The notes beneath the pieces were generated by a model. The model did not search any database and had not been told where the DNA came from. It was given only the letters and a program-made list of their open reading frames with translations. A stretch of 64,000 nt of DNA from CAYHVK01 sp964360255 (GTDB lineage: Bacteria > Bdellovibrionota > Bdellovibrionia > Bdellovibrionales > UBA1609), in the NCBI GenBank assembly GCA_964360255.1, contig CAYHVK010000004.1:1-64000 (forward strand), written 5' to 3'. The position numbers were made by a program, and so were the translations under genes. The stretch's first letter is position 1; each line of letters starts with the position of its first letter. Positions 9,276 through 18,014 of this stretch are shown here, piece after piece.

Positions 9276-10150
9276 TGAGACAATCGATAAAAACTCAGCG
9301 CGGCTTTACTCTCTTAGAAATTGTCATCGCCATTGCCTTGCTCGCTTTTATTTCTATTTTCGTCGCCCAAAGCATTCGTAACGGCCTTAGCGCGCGCAAT
9401 AAAATTCAGCGCGATATTGATGCCTCAGTGGGTTTACGTGAGGCGCTTAATTTGATGTCCCGTGATATTCAACTCGCTTTTAATTTTCGTGATATTAATA
9501 TCGAACTCTACAATGCGGCCATCAAAGAAAACTGCAAAGCTCCAGGGGGAAATACTTCTCCTCCGACAAATCCTCCACCCGCCACGCCGCCACCCAGTGG
9601 CGCCGCTTTCACCGGTGAAAAATGCACTCCTAAAGTTCCGAAAATTCTCACCCAGTTCATTGGCGAGACAGAGAAATTAAATCTCGCCACGCGCAGTAAT
9701 ATTCGCATGCAAAAAGATGATCCGACTTCTGACCAAGCTGAGGTGGGTTACGAGCTCAAAGATTGTAAAAGCCGCTCACGCACTAAAAGTGGCTCACAAT
9801 CGAGCAAATGTCTCTGGCGAAGATTCTCGCCGGTGATCGATGAAACTCCGCTAGATGGCGGCACTTCTATTGCCATTTTAGATAATGTAAAGAGTCTCGC
9901 TTTTCGTTATCTCGGCCCTGGCCAACCCACTGAATGGCTGAAAAATTGGCGCTCGGATGCTCAAGGGAGCGGTGACGAACGCATGAAAGGTAAATTTCCA
10001 CTCGCGGTTGAAATCACTATGGTCGTCGAAGATAAAAGTGTCACTCCGAGCAAAGAAATTGGCATCACGATGGTCGCCGATATTCGCTTTCCAAATAATG
10101 AAGAGAAAAAAGAAGAAGTCCCGACTACAACTTCAGGAGGCAGCAATTGA
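9272..10150 (+). CDS. gspJ: Minor pseudopilin GspJ
   Basis: The prepilin motif is G/FTLLEIVIAIALLAF after a 10-residue leader. At 292 residues it exceeds the usual length of about 200. A proline/threonine-rich insertion near residues 90-115 (TSPPTNPPPATPPPSG) is flanked by cysteines at about 88 and 118, so it may be a disulfide-closed loop. The body retains the GspJ-like late pattern around ILDNVKSLAFRYL. It overlaps gspI by 4 bp and gspK by 4 bp. Confidence 0.88.
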   Translation: MMRQSIKTQRGFTLLEIVIAIALLAFISIFVAQSIRNGLSARNKIQRDIDASVGLREALNLMSRDIQLAFNFRDINIELYNAAIKENCKAPGGNTSPPTNPPPATPPPSGAAFTGEKCTPKVPKILTQFIGETEKLNLATRSNIRMQKDDPTSDQAEVGYELKDCKSRSRTKSGSQSSKCLWRRFSPVIDETPLDGGTSIAILDNVKSLAFRYLGPGQPTEWLKNWRSDAQGSGDERMKGKFPLAVEITMVVEDKSVTPSKEIGITMVADIRFPNNEEKKEEVPTTTSGGSN

Positions 10151-11364
10151 ATCATAAAAATGAAAAAGGCGTTGCCATCTTGCTCGCCGTTTTTGGTTTA
10201 GCGGTGATGATTTTCTTAGCCGTCGATGTGGCCTACGACACCCAAGTAGAATATTTAACGGCTTCGCAAAATGTAAATCGCTTAAAAGCTTATTACGCAG
10301 CGAAAGCTGGCGTTGAAATCAGTCTGCTTCGCATCTCAATTTACAAACAAGCCTTGGCCGCAGCCGGCCCCACGCTGGGTGAAAAAGCCCAAACACTTTT
10401 GAATCCAATTTGGCAGTTTCCCCTCTCATGGCCCCTGCTAGTCCCGGATAAAGTGAACAGCGTGGATAAAGATGAAATTCTATCAACAACTAAAGACTCG
10501 CTGATGGATTCGCAATACTTCGTCACCATCGAAGGCGAAGGCGGAAAAATCGACATCAACGATCTGGATTCTCCAGATGAAGAAACAGCCGAGCGAATTA
10601 AAACTCAGCTCGTAGAAGTTTTTGAGCAAGAGAAAAAAAATGACGAAAAATTCAGAGATAAGTACTCGAATGAAGATTTTGGTCAGTTGCTCGATGCCAT
10701 GAAAGATTGGATCGACGAAGACACCGACCCTACCGGTCGCGGCGGTGGCGGCGAAAGCGGAGCTTACACGGATCGCAGTAAAGACACCGGCGGTATACTT
10801 CCTCCGAACCAGCCTTTCAAAACTCTTGAAGAGCTGCATATGGTGGCGGGCATGAAAGATGATTTTTATAAAATCTTAGCTCAAAGAATTACAGTTTTTG
10901 GCACGAAAGGAATCAACGTCAACACGGCTCCTGATTTAGTGATCAAAAGTTTAGCTGATGATATTGATGACGAGAAAATGACCAAGATAAATGAACGCCG
11001 AACCAACCCTGAAAAAGGGGGGCCATTCAGAGACGACGAAGATTTTTATAGCTTTATGCGCTCGATCGGTGTGAACACACAAAAGATTGAAGAGCTCGGT
11101 ACATTACTGCTCTATGACGCAGAGTTTAATTTTAGAATTATCAGCGCCGGTAAATTCGCCAACACGAGAAAAGAAATTACCGCAGTCACTTTCGATGTAG
11201 ATAATATCTCTCCTGCACTTAGCAAAATGCTCATAGAGAAAGATAAGAAAGAAAACCCACCACCGCCACCTCCAGTAGCCCCACCACCCTCGGGTGATAA
11301 AACAAAAAAGTCCTATAAAGCACCAAAAGGGCGACCAAGAGTAGTCTATTGGCAAGAAAGCTGA
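10147..11364 (+). CDS. gspK: Minor pseudopilin GspK
   Basis: GspK caps the pseudopilus tip. It starts with TTG at 10147, overlapping the gspJ stop. The N-terminal helix, G/VAILLAVFGLAVMIFLAVD, lacks the +5 glutamate, as is normal for GspK. The middle (about 130-300) has the alpha-helical insertion with WIDEDTDPTGRGGGG, and a later NVNTAPDLVIKSL matches the family. A polyproline plus basic tail (PPPPPPVAPPPSG, then GRPRVVYW) extends beyond the usual end. Confidence 0.9.
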   Translation: MNHKNEKGVAILLAVFGLAVMIFLAVDVAYDTQVEYLTASQNVNRLKAYYAAKAGVEISLLRISIYKQALAAAGPTLGEKAQTLLNPIWQFPLSWPLLVPDKVNSVDKDEILSTTKDSLMDSQYFVTIEGEGGKIDINDLDSPDEETAERIKTQLVEVFEQEKKNDEKFRDKYSNEDFGQLLDAMKDWIDEDTDPTGRGGGGESGAYTDRSKDTGGILPPNQPFKTLEELHMVAGMKDDFYKILAQRITVFGTKGINVNTAPDLVIKSLADDIDDEKMTKINERRTNPEKGGPFRDDEDFYSFMRSIGVNTQKIEELGTLLLYDAEFNFRIISAGKFANTRKEITAVTFDVDNISPALSKMLIEKDKKENPPPPPPVAPPPSGDKTKKSYKAPKGRPRVVYWQES

Positions 11365-11397
11365 TAGCCTAATTTTAGCTCCAAGGATGGGGATAAA

Positions 11398-13038
11398 ATG
11401 ATCAGCATTGGTTTAGACATCGGAAGTTATAGCGTCAAAGTGGCTGTGCTTGAAGGCTCAGGTAAAGGCTTTGCAATTCAAAGTCTAGCTGAGTATCCAC
11501 TCAGTCAAGATCCGAATCGCGATCGCACAATTGAACTCGTCGAAATTTTTCGTAGCATTCAGCAAAAGTATTCTGGCACCGACGCTATTTACGTCACCGG
11601 CGCGCAACAAGATCGCGTCAGCGTTCGTCGCAAACAGTTTCCTTTTCGTGAACGCCACAAGATTTTAAAAAGTTTGCCATTTGAGCTTGAAGAAGACATT
11701 CCGTTCTCTTCAGAGAATTCAGTTTTCGATTTTAGAACCAGTTATTTCGTTGGCAACACCGCTCACGTGATCGCGTGCGCCTGCCCGAAAGAGTATCTTC
11801 GTACTTTCTTGCAAAAAATTGAAGATGCTCAGCTCTACCCGGACATCGTCAGTGTCGAAGGCATCGCTTTAGCTAACGCTTTTGAAGAGCAGCGCGAAGC
11901 GCCGCTCGAATTCTCAACCCGTGATCAAAGTTTGCCAGAAGCTTCGGCCGCTGAGCTCGTCTTTCATATCGGTCACCACTCAACGACCATTCTTGTTTTA
12001 CGTGATGGATACTTACTTGAAATTCGCCAAATCGATTGGGGAGGTAAAGATCTCGGTGAAGTGATCGCCTCTAAATATTCAATGGCGTACACCGAGGCCC
12101 TCAAAGAATTAAAGCGCAAGGCCTTCATTCTGACGAACAATGAAGGCGCCACTCGTGAACAGATCGCACTTTCAGAAGTGATCAAATCGAGTGTCGATAA
12201 ACTCTCGCACGAAATTCAGCTGATTCTTCTTGAAATTAAAAACGCTTACAACTTAAGTTTCCGCTCGGCCCAGCTTTCTGGTGGCGTGGCTTTGATTCGT
12301 AATTTAGGCCCTTACCTTACGCAGAAGTTAGAGCTTCCGGTGAATCGTTTGAACTCTTTGGCCATTGCGCCAGATGTGAATTTTGCAGCGAGCCCCAATA
12401 ATGAAATTTCTTTTGTTACGGCCATCGGCTTATCACTTGAAGGTTTAAAGCGCCCGAAAAATCCAGCTATTAACTTCTTGAAGTCAGAATTTGCGCGCAA
12501 AAGCGAAGCGATGCGCATGGTTTGGGAGCGCTGGAGAGTGGCCACTATGACCATCGCCGCCGCTTTCTTTATTCTCTTCACTTGGAGCCTACTGCGCGAA
12601 GGTTACGGCATCAGCATGGCCACGACCGCCAGTGATAAACTTCGAGACCTGGCCCGTAAAATCCTCAATGAGAAGCGCGTTCCAGAACCTATGATTCGCG
12701 CTTACATTAAAGAACAAGAGCAAAAAGCACGCATGAAAAAGCTTTTTGAAGAGCTGCAAACCATCAACTCACCTCTCGATATTTTGAAAAAAATTACGCA
12801 GATATCACCGAACCGAGCTGAGGGTGGCCTCTTTATTAAAAGCGTGACCATCGAAAATGAAATGCTTCAGGTCGTGGGTGAAACTACAAAAATTGAAATT
12901 CTCACCCGTTTAGAAAATGCTCTAAAGGGAATCGCTAAAGACGGCAAAGTCGCAAAAAACCTTCAAGGCACACCTAGCAAGGCAGGGTACCGAAACTTCA
13001 ACTACTCTTTGCGCATTAACCGGAAAGCGAGTCAGTAA
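11398..13038 (+). CDS. gspL: Type II secretion protein GspL (PilM-like actin fold)
   Basis: GspL links GspE to the inner-membrane platform. The 546-residue protein has an actin/PilM-like cytoplasmic domain at about 1-340, with phosphate-loop-like GLDIGSYSVKVAVLEG at the start and LSGGVALIRNL near 300. A membrane segment follows at about 383-402 (TIAAAFFILFTWSLL), then a periplasmic ferredoxin-like part. The N-terminal domain reads closer to PilM than to enterobacterial GspL. AAGGATGGGG precedes the ATG, and gspM starts at its last stop base. Confidence 0.88.
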   Translation: MISIGLDIGSYSVKVAVLEGSGKGFAIQSLAEYPLSQDPNRDRTIELVEIFRSIQQKYSGTDAIYVTGAQQDRVSVRRKQFPFRERHKILKSLPFELEEDIPFSSENSVFDFRTSYFVGNTAHVIACACPKEYLRTFLQKIEDAQLYPDIVSVEGIALANAFEEQREAPLEFSTRDQSLPEASAAELVFHIGHHSTTILVLRDGYLLEIRQIDWGGKDLGEVIASKYSMAYTEALKELKRKAFILTNNEGATREQIALSEVIKSSVDKLSHEIQLILLEIKNAYNLSFRSAQLSGGVALIRNLGPYLTQKLELPVNRLNSLAIAPDVNFAASPNNEISFVTAIGLSLEGLKRPKNPAINFLKSEFARKSEAMRMVWERWRVATMTIAAAFFILFTWSLLREGYGISMATTASDKLRDLARKILNEKRVPEPMIRAYIKEQEQKARMKKLFEELQTINSPLDILKKITQISPNRAEGGLFIKSVTIENEMLQVVGETTKIEILTRLENALKGIAKDGKVAKNLQGTPSKAGYRNFNYSLRINRKASQ

Positions 13039-13853
13039 TGGCTTTAGAAGATTTAAAAGATCAACTCCGCGATCAGTTTATTGAACTAAAAAGTAAAATC
13101 GAAGAAAGCCCGGCGTTCAATTCCTTACGTGAGAGTTTTGAAAATTTATCTCCCGGCGGACAACGCGGTTTGATTCTAGGTCTTTCAATTTTTACTATTT
13201 TATTTATGATGTACATTCCATACTCCTACTTTTCTTCGTCTTCAGACTATGTGGTTGAGTACAATGATAAGCGCCAACTGATTCGCAAGCTTTTACAAGC
13301 GAGTCGCACCGCCAGCCAATCTGGTGGCGTTGCCAATCCTCCACCGACGGGTGCCTTAGTGGATACGATTCGAAATCGCCTGGCAAGTTTTGCGCTTTTA
13401 CCTGAGCAGACAACATCTGTGGATAGCATTCCAGGTTCTGAGCTCGGCGGCGGATTCGCTCCTCCCGGAATTTCGCAAGAAGGCGTGCGCGTCAGCCTTA
13501 ATTCTCTCAATATCAAACAGATCGTTGATATCGGTTATGACTTGCAAAATTTAATGCAAGGAGTTCGCCTTGTGGGCCTTACGATGAATCCCAATGGCAA
13601 AGATAAGCGCTACTTCGATGTTTCTTATAAAATTGCTCGCTTCTCACTTCCTGATGTGGGCGAAGGTGGCGAAGCCGAAGTGCAAGCTCCACCAAGTAAC
13701 AGTGGCTCACGCGCTCTTCCGCGCCCAGGCAGCTCTAATCGCAATCGCTTTCAGCCGAACAATGAAGGGTCTGCTCCACCTCCACCACCAGGCAATGCTG
13801 CTCAAGAAGAACTCCCTGCTGAAGAAGAAGAAGAAGAAGGAGGCTTTCAGTGA
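13038..13853 (+). CDS. gspM: Type II secretion protein GspM-like
   Basis: The protein has 271 residues. An amphipathic N-terminus of about 48 residues is followed by a membrane segment at about 49-66 (LILGLSIFTILFMMYIPYSYF in part), then a periplasmic domain with the GspM-like segment VSLNSLNIKQIVDIGYDLQ. The last 70 or so residues are low in complexity: Pro/Asn/Arg-rich, then a run of glutamates (EEEEEE) before GGFQ. The role is inferred from position between gspL and gspN and from topology, since GspM is poorly conserved. Confidence 0.78.
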   Translation: MALEDLKDQLRDQFIELKSKIEESPAFNSLRESFENLSPGGQRGLILGLSIFTILFMMYIPYSYFSSSSDYVVEYNDKRQLIRKLLQASRTASQSGGVANPPPTGALVDTIRNRLASFALLPEQTTSVDSIPGSELGGGFAPPGISQEGVRVSLNSLNIKQIVDIGYDLQNLMQGVRLVGLTMNPNGKDKRYFDVSYKIARFSLPDVGEGGEAEVQAPPSNSGSRALPRPGSSNRNRFQPNNEGSAPPPPPGNAAQEELPAEEEEEEGGFQ

Positions 13854-14839
13854 CCCTTGGCGAATCAATAACAGAAGGTATACTCGCGTTTCGTAATCAC
13901 AAAATGAAAATCGTTTTTTGCGTTTTCGCTTTTGTGTTTTTTATCTTCGTTTTATTCCCTTATGATGATCTTTCTGATTTAGTGACTGAAAAAGTGGCTC
14001 AGGCTACGCAGAATCAAGTTTTCTTACGCTTTGAACATTTAGGTTTAGCCGTATTCCCACCTTCTCTGGCTCTTGACCAAGTTGAAGTGGATACGCCTTT
14101 CTTGCCCACCCTTAAAGCTTCTTCGATGACTCTCGCCCCTTCTATCGCCCGTTTTTTAGCTTTCAGTCCGGGCGCCAGCTTTTCAGCCAGCGATTTATTT
14201 AAAGGTGATCTGTCAGGTTCAGTGGGAGCAAAAAAAGAAAAAGAAGTTCAGAAAATCGATTTGAGTTTGGATTACGACGGTTTTGATTTAAAAACTATGG
14301 GCGAATTTTTTGATTCGTCTTGGCCGATTCAAGGCCAGGCTTCAGTGGGCGTCAAAGGCCTTGTTGAAATGGAATTCACTGAACAACCTGAGGGTGAATT
14401 AGAAATCACAATTGATAAGATGGTTCTGCCAAATACGCTTCCCTCGACAATTCCTTTTGTCGGCGGAACACAAATTCCGCAAATTGCTTTTGGCAAAGTG
14501 AAACTTCAAGGACGCCTGACCAACCGTGAGTTTATTATCGATAGCGGCACTTTCGGTGAAGAGAAGGATGCTCTTCGTGGTCTGATGAAGGGTAAACTTC
14601 AAATTACTTTTGTCCGCATGGGTCAACAGATCGTGCCACAGTTTGGACCCTATGATCTGCGGGTTGATCTACAAATGGATCGTGGCTTTGAAGCCGATCT
14701 TCAGCGTCGCCTCACCATTGTTTACGATATGATTGGTCGCTACAAAACGGCCACGGGTAAGGGAGCACGGTATATGATGCGTGTGGCAGGTACCAACTTC
14801 TATGCCCCGCCTAATGTAACGGCTATTTCGTCTCTCTAA
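13850..14839 (+). CDS. gspN: Type II secretion protein GspN
   Basis: A GTG start at 13850 overlaps the gspM stop by 4 bp. The 329-residue protein has one N-terminal membrane segment at about 22-42 (IVFCVFAFVFFIFVLFP) and a mostly beta-strand periplasmic domain with repeated short strands (FEHLGLAVFPPSLALDQVEVDTP in part), as in the GspN/AsmA-like family. It is the last gene of the operon. GspN is dispensable in some T2SS, and its precise task is unclear. Confidence 0.82.
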   Translation: MTLGESITEGILAFRNHKMKIVFCVFAFVFFIFVLFPYDDLSDLVTEKVAQATQNQVFLRFEHLGLAVFPPSLALDQVEVDTPFLPTLKASSMTLAPSIARFLAFSPGASFSASDLFKGDLSGSVGAKKEKEVQKIDLSLDYDGFDLKTMGEFFDSSWPIQGQASVGVKGLVEMEFTEQPEGELEITIDKMVLPNTLPSTIPFVGGTQIPQIAFGKVKLQGRLTNREFIIDSGTFGEEKDALRGLMKGKLQITFVRMGQQIVPQFGPYDLRVDLQMDRGFEADLQRRLTIVYDMIGRYKTATGKGARYMMRVAGTNFYAPPNVTAISSL

Positions 14840-14965
14840 GCTTTTTCTATTTCATTTATCATAACGCGTCGCGAGCATATATTTTTGTATGCTTATTTAG
14901 TTGAATCTCTCCCCTGTGTTCGAGATAAATTCTCTTCTTTAAAAGAACCTTGGGAAGGGGAATTT

Positions 14966-15391
14966 ATGTCTGGAGTTAATAAAGTCATCGTTTTAGGCCG
15001 CTTAGGAGCAGATCCTGAAGTAAAAAACGTATCACCTACGCAAACCGTTGCCCGTCTTAGTGTTGCAACAAGCGAATCTTGGAATGACAAAGAAGGTCAG
15101 AAGCAAGAACGCACAGAATGGCACCGCGTAGTTGTATGGGGAAAACTCGCTGAGCTATGTGGCAAATACCTGACAAAAGGCCGCCAGGTCTATGTTGAAG
15201 GTCGCTTGCAAACTCGCTCATGGGAAGATCAACAGGGTCAGAAAAAATACACCACTGAAATCGTAGCTAACACAGTTCAATTTATCGGCGGTGCTGCTGA
15301 AACTCGCACAACTGAGCATTCACAGGGCGGCGGTGATCATAACTTCGGACCAGAGCCATCTTTCGATAGCGACGAAGAAATTCCTTTCTAA
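14966..15391 (+). CDS. ssb: Single-stranded DNA-binding protein
   Basis: SSB coats single-stranded DNA in replication and repair. The OB fold covers about residues 1-110 (MSGVNKVIVLGRLGADPEV, RTEWHRVVVWGKLAE, GRQVYVEGRLQTRSW). A short flexible linker leads to the acidic tail DSDEEIPF, which binds partner proteins. I choose the ATG at 14966 because AAGGGG lies 5 bases upstream and the N-terminus then matches the family; an in-frame start at 14885 adds 27 unrelated residues. It has 141 residues. Confidence 0.95.
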   Translation: MSGVNKVIVLGRLGADPEVKNVSPTQTVARLSVATSESWNDKEGQKQERTEWHRVVVWGKLAELCGKYLTKGRQVYVEGRLQTRSWEDQQGQKKYTTEIVANTVQFIGGAAETRTTEHSQGGGDHNFGPEPSFDSDEEIPF

Positions 15392-15409
15392 TTCTCGAGT
15401 CTTAGGTCG

Positions 15410-15431
15410 GGTTGGAGGATCATCCAACCTT
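15410..15431 (+). terminator. Possible weak terminator after ssb
   Basis: GGTTGGA (15410-15416) pairs with TCCAACC (15423-15429) around a 6-nt loop and is followed by a short TTT. The U-tract is poor, so termination may be partial. Confidence 0.4.
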
Positions 15432-15436
15432 TGATT

Positions 15437-15468
15437 CATCAGAATGATTCGATAGAATAATTCTGATG
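15437..15468 (+). promoter_or_regulatory. Hairpin covering the start codon of the lipoprotein gene
   Basis: CATCAGAAT (15437-15445) pairs perfectly with ATTCTGATG (15460-15468). Inside, ATTC and GAAT pair around a GATA loop, with one G/A mismatch between the stems. The ATG at 15466-15468 is the end of the right arm, and there is no Shine-Dalgarno sequence outside the structure. This would hide the start codon in the transcript. Confidence 0.55.
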
Positions 15469-15882
15469 GCACTTATAAGATTTTTTGCACTTTCTATTTT
15501 ATTATCTACAGCCGGTTTTTTAACTGGCTGTTCGCTTTATGAAAGCGATGGCCACAAGGCCATTGAGAAAAATTCCGGTGGTATCGTTACTGTTACTGGT
15601 TTTAATCTTGAGCTCGCTGCTCGTTATGAATGCATGAAAATGGTAGCCCTTCCTACATCTTGGCAAACCAATGTGGTTTCACTTTCTGAATTCTCAAAAA
15701 TCGAAGCCATGGAAGCCGCTTTAGATAATACTAAAGAAGTTCCGACGGTGCTCGTTTACACAATTGAGACTCGCAGCTTCGAAGGCTGCTCGATCGAACT
15801 TCTTGATTCAAAAACATCGACACAAAGACTTAAAGACATCGTTGAATTTGGCGAAAACTTACTGCTTCTAGGGAGAGACTAA
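15466..15882 (+). CDS. Small lipoprotein of unknown function
   Basis: The 138-residue protein has a clear lipoprotein signal, with a hydrophobic run at about 5-18 and lipobox LTGC (Cys at about 22). The mature part is short and mixed alpha/beta (GIVTVTGFNLELAARYECMK) with two further cysteines at about 56 and 107. It has no family I can name. The gene ends 2 bp before the next one, so the pair is probably co-translated. The start codon lies inside a strong hairpin and lacks a Shine-Dalgarno sequence. Confidence 0.8.
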   Translation: MALIRFFALSILLSTAGFLTGCSLYESDGHKAIEKNSGGIVTVTGFNLELAARYECMKMVALPTSWQTNVVSLSEFSKIEAMEAALDNTKEVPTVLVYTIETRSFEGCSIELLDSKTSTQRLKDIVEFGENLLLLGRD

Positions 15883-15884
15883 AC

Positions 15885-16760
15885 ATGCTTATTAAATGGA
15901 CTTCACGAGCGGCAGCGATTCTTGTAATCGCAGGTGTGATGGTTTCTGCGCCAGCTTATTCAGCGAAAATTGAAAAAGCGAAAGGCAAAAAAGTTCTCGT
16001 GAATAGCGAAGGCGACACACTTGAAGTCGGCCAAATTTACACGGTACAAAATGACAGCGGTAAAGCTGTAGGTATTATCAAAATCACTAAAGTAGGCCGC
16101 AATAGAGCCGTTGCAATTTTAGGTAAAGGTTCGGCAAAGCCAGGACAAGCTTTGAAATTCAGAACGAAACAGGCAAAAAAGAAATCTTCATCTGGCTCTT
16201 CCTTAGCTAAGAAAACTCCAGATGGAGAAGCTTCATACATCGGTGGCTTGGTGGGTCTTTCAATGTCAAAAGCTGATGTGGATCTCTTCGACTCTGGTGG
16301 ATCGGCTGCTGGCTCAGAGAGCCTCGATGGTAATGGTTTCTCAGCAAAAGGTCTTTATGATTATCCCCTCTTTAGCTCGATTTGGTTTCGTGGTCTTTTA
16401 GGTCTTGAGCAGTTCAACGTGGCTGGCGGCACAAACACGGCTTGTAGCGGTAAGTGTGAAACTGAAATCATGTATTTAACTTTTGATTTCTGGGGCCGTT
16501 ATGTTCTCTCTCAAGGAACAACTCGCCCATGGATCGGCGCTGGTGGAGCACTGCTCTTTCCGGTTACGAAAAGCTCGTCAGCACTTAAAGAAGGCTCAAT
16601 CACAAACACGAATATCTTCGCTATTGGTGGCGGTCTTGATTTCTTTATGAGTCCGAAAGCGTATATTCCGGTGCAGATTGAATACAATATGTATCCGAAG
16701 TCCGACACAGTTACGGCCAGCGCTATCGTTATCCGCGCTGGTTATGCTTTAGAGTATTGA
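15885..16760 (+). CDS. Secreted protein with N-terminal beta domain and C-terminal outer-membrane beta-barrel
   Basis: The 291-residue protein has a signal peptide cut near AYSAK (about residue 27). Residues 30-85 form a small SH3-like or barrel domain (VLVNSEGDTLEVGQIYTV). A lysine/serine-rich linker follows at about 88-108 (KFRTKQAKKKSSSGS), then a barrel-like region to the end with alternating hydrophobic strands and the terminal aromatic-type strand GYALEY. I infer an outer-membrane location. No enzyme motif is seen. It is paired with the upstream lipoprotein. Confidence 0.75.
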   Translation: MLIKWTSRAAAILVIAGVMVSAPAYSAKIEKAKGKKVLVNSEGDTLEVGQIYTVQNDSGKAVGIIKITKVGRNRAVAILGKGSAKPGQALKFRTKQAKKKSSSGSSLAKKTPDGEASYIGGLVGLSMSKADVDLFDSGGSAAGSESLDGNGFSAKGLYDYPLFSSIWFRGLLGLEQFNVAGGTNTACSGKCETEIMYLTFDFWGRYVLSQGTTRPWIGAGGALLFPVTKSSSALKEGSITNTNIFAIGGGLDFFMSPKAYIPVQIEYNMYPKSDTVTASAIVIRAGYALEY

Positions 16761-16799
16761 TTTTTAGTACCCAGATTTTGAACTCACACTTGCTAAACA

Positions 16800-16819
16800 G
16801 CTCGCATAATCATGCGAGC
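16800..16819. terminator. Hairpin at the convergent gene ends
   Basis: GCTCGCAT-AATC-ATGCGAGC is a perfect 8-bp stem with a 4-nt loop between the plus-strand barrel gene and the minus-strand desaturase, and it includes the desaturase stop codon. No T-run follows on either strand, so it may act as an RNA 3'-end stabiliser rather than an intrinsic terminator. Confidence 0.5.
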
Positions 16820-17898
16820 GCATTCGGCTCAGCATCAATAGTCTCAACAACCAAAGAAATATTCTCAGTCGGAAGCACATTCACCGCTCCGACCTCTTCG
16901 ACCATTCCAAGAGTTGGGAATAATTCATTCGTATAAGGATGCACTAGCTCTGTGTGATTCTTATAGATTCGAGCCGTACGATACAGCTCACGAAGTGCTT
17001 TAAACTTAGGCATTACTTGATAAGTTTCTGGATAATTTTTCTTCAGCAGTCTATGCACCGTCTTCGCATGGGCCGGACTCATCGACGGAAACAAATGATG
17101 CTCAACATGATAACCAAAATTCAAATGCAAGAACTCTAAGATCGGATGGTTGGTGACCGTTAATGAATTGATTAAAGGATCATTCTCTTTTGTCAGCGGT
17201 GAAAGGTTATGGTTCGTAGAGATATAAGAGAAGACCAGGTAGTTTTGAACCATAAACGGCACGACCGCCACGAAGAACCAATTTGAGAAGCCCGTCCAAG
17301 CTAAGAAACCCACTGTGAGCGCAAGACCCGCGGCGAGCTCATAGTTCACGCGGGTGTGATTCAGTCGCTCAAACATGTTGTTGCGGAATCTAAAATAGAA
17401 CTGACCCATCATGACATTGAATGAAAACCAAAAGAACAAATAGAAATAACTACGCACAGTGCCCGACCCCGGAGTGTACGGAAACATCCACTGCATAAAT
17501 TTACTGTGCTTAAAGATACGGTGAGTGGGATAAGCATCTGGATCTTGCAACAATTTTTGGGTGTGCGAGTGATGCTGGGTATTGTGCCAATAACGCCAGA
17601 AAGTCGGCGTAATCAAAAACGGCAAGAAGGCAAAGAAACCGAGTACATCTTGCAGTTTGCGGTTTCTCACGACACTGCCATGAAGAATTTCATGGCCAGC
17701 AAGGCCGTTCATTCCCCAGCAGTGACCAATAACCAAAGCCAACAGCAATTGCACCGGCCAACCCAATGAGAGCGTCACAATCGCCCATGTAGCTGTTAAA
17801 CCAACCACGCTTTGAATACCTAGGTAAAGCAATCGCGAAGGACAAGGATTAAGGGCTTCTTTTGGAAGCTCTTTTAAGAGAGTTCTATAATTTTGCAT
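16810..17898 (-). CDS. Fatty acid desaturase (membrane di-iron family)
   Basis: This enzyme introduces a double bond into acyl chains, either acyl-lipid or acyl-CoA. The 362-residue protein shows the three histidine boxes of the family: HEILHG (about 70), HNTQHH (about 108) and HVEHH (about 263). They are separated by hydrophobic helices at about 30-60, 150-170 and 190-235. The YHVEHH form near the C-terminus resembles front-end-type desaturases, but the substrate and position cannot be read from this. The gene is monocistronic by appearance and lies downstream of rel. Temperature or lipid control is plausible but unproven. Confidence 0.88.
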   Translation of the reverse strand: MQNYRTLLKELPKEALNPCPSRLLYLGIQSVVGLTATWAIVTLSLGWPVQLLLALVIGHCWGMNGLAGHEILHGSVVRNRKLQDVLGFFAFLPFLITPTFWRYWHNTQHHSHTQKLLQDPDAYPTHRIFKHSKFMQWMFPYTPGSGTVRSYFYLFFWFSFNVMMGQFYFRFRNNMFERLNHTRVNYELAAGLALTVGFLAWTGFSNWFFVAVVPFMVQNYLVFSYISTNHNLSPLTKENDPLINSLTVTNHPILEFLHLNFGYHVEHHLFPSMSPAHAKTVHRLLKKNYPETYQVMPKFKALRELYRTARIYKNHTELVHPYTNELFPTLGMVEEVGAVNVLPTENISLVVETIDAEPNALA

Positions 17899-18014
17899 GA
17901 GAAACAGAGTACTGGAATACCCATCAAAATGTATACTGAAAAAGCACTATTTTAAGGGGTATTTTAGTGAGCTTAATGGGGCCTTTATTGAGGCTTATTT
18001 GAACCGCTAAAAAC

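Noticed and set aside
14885..14965. Longer N-terminus for ssb
   Set aside because: The ATG at 14966 has a strong ribosome site and the family N-terminus; the extra residues match nothing.
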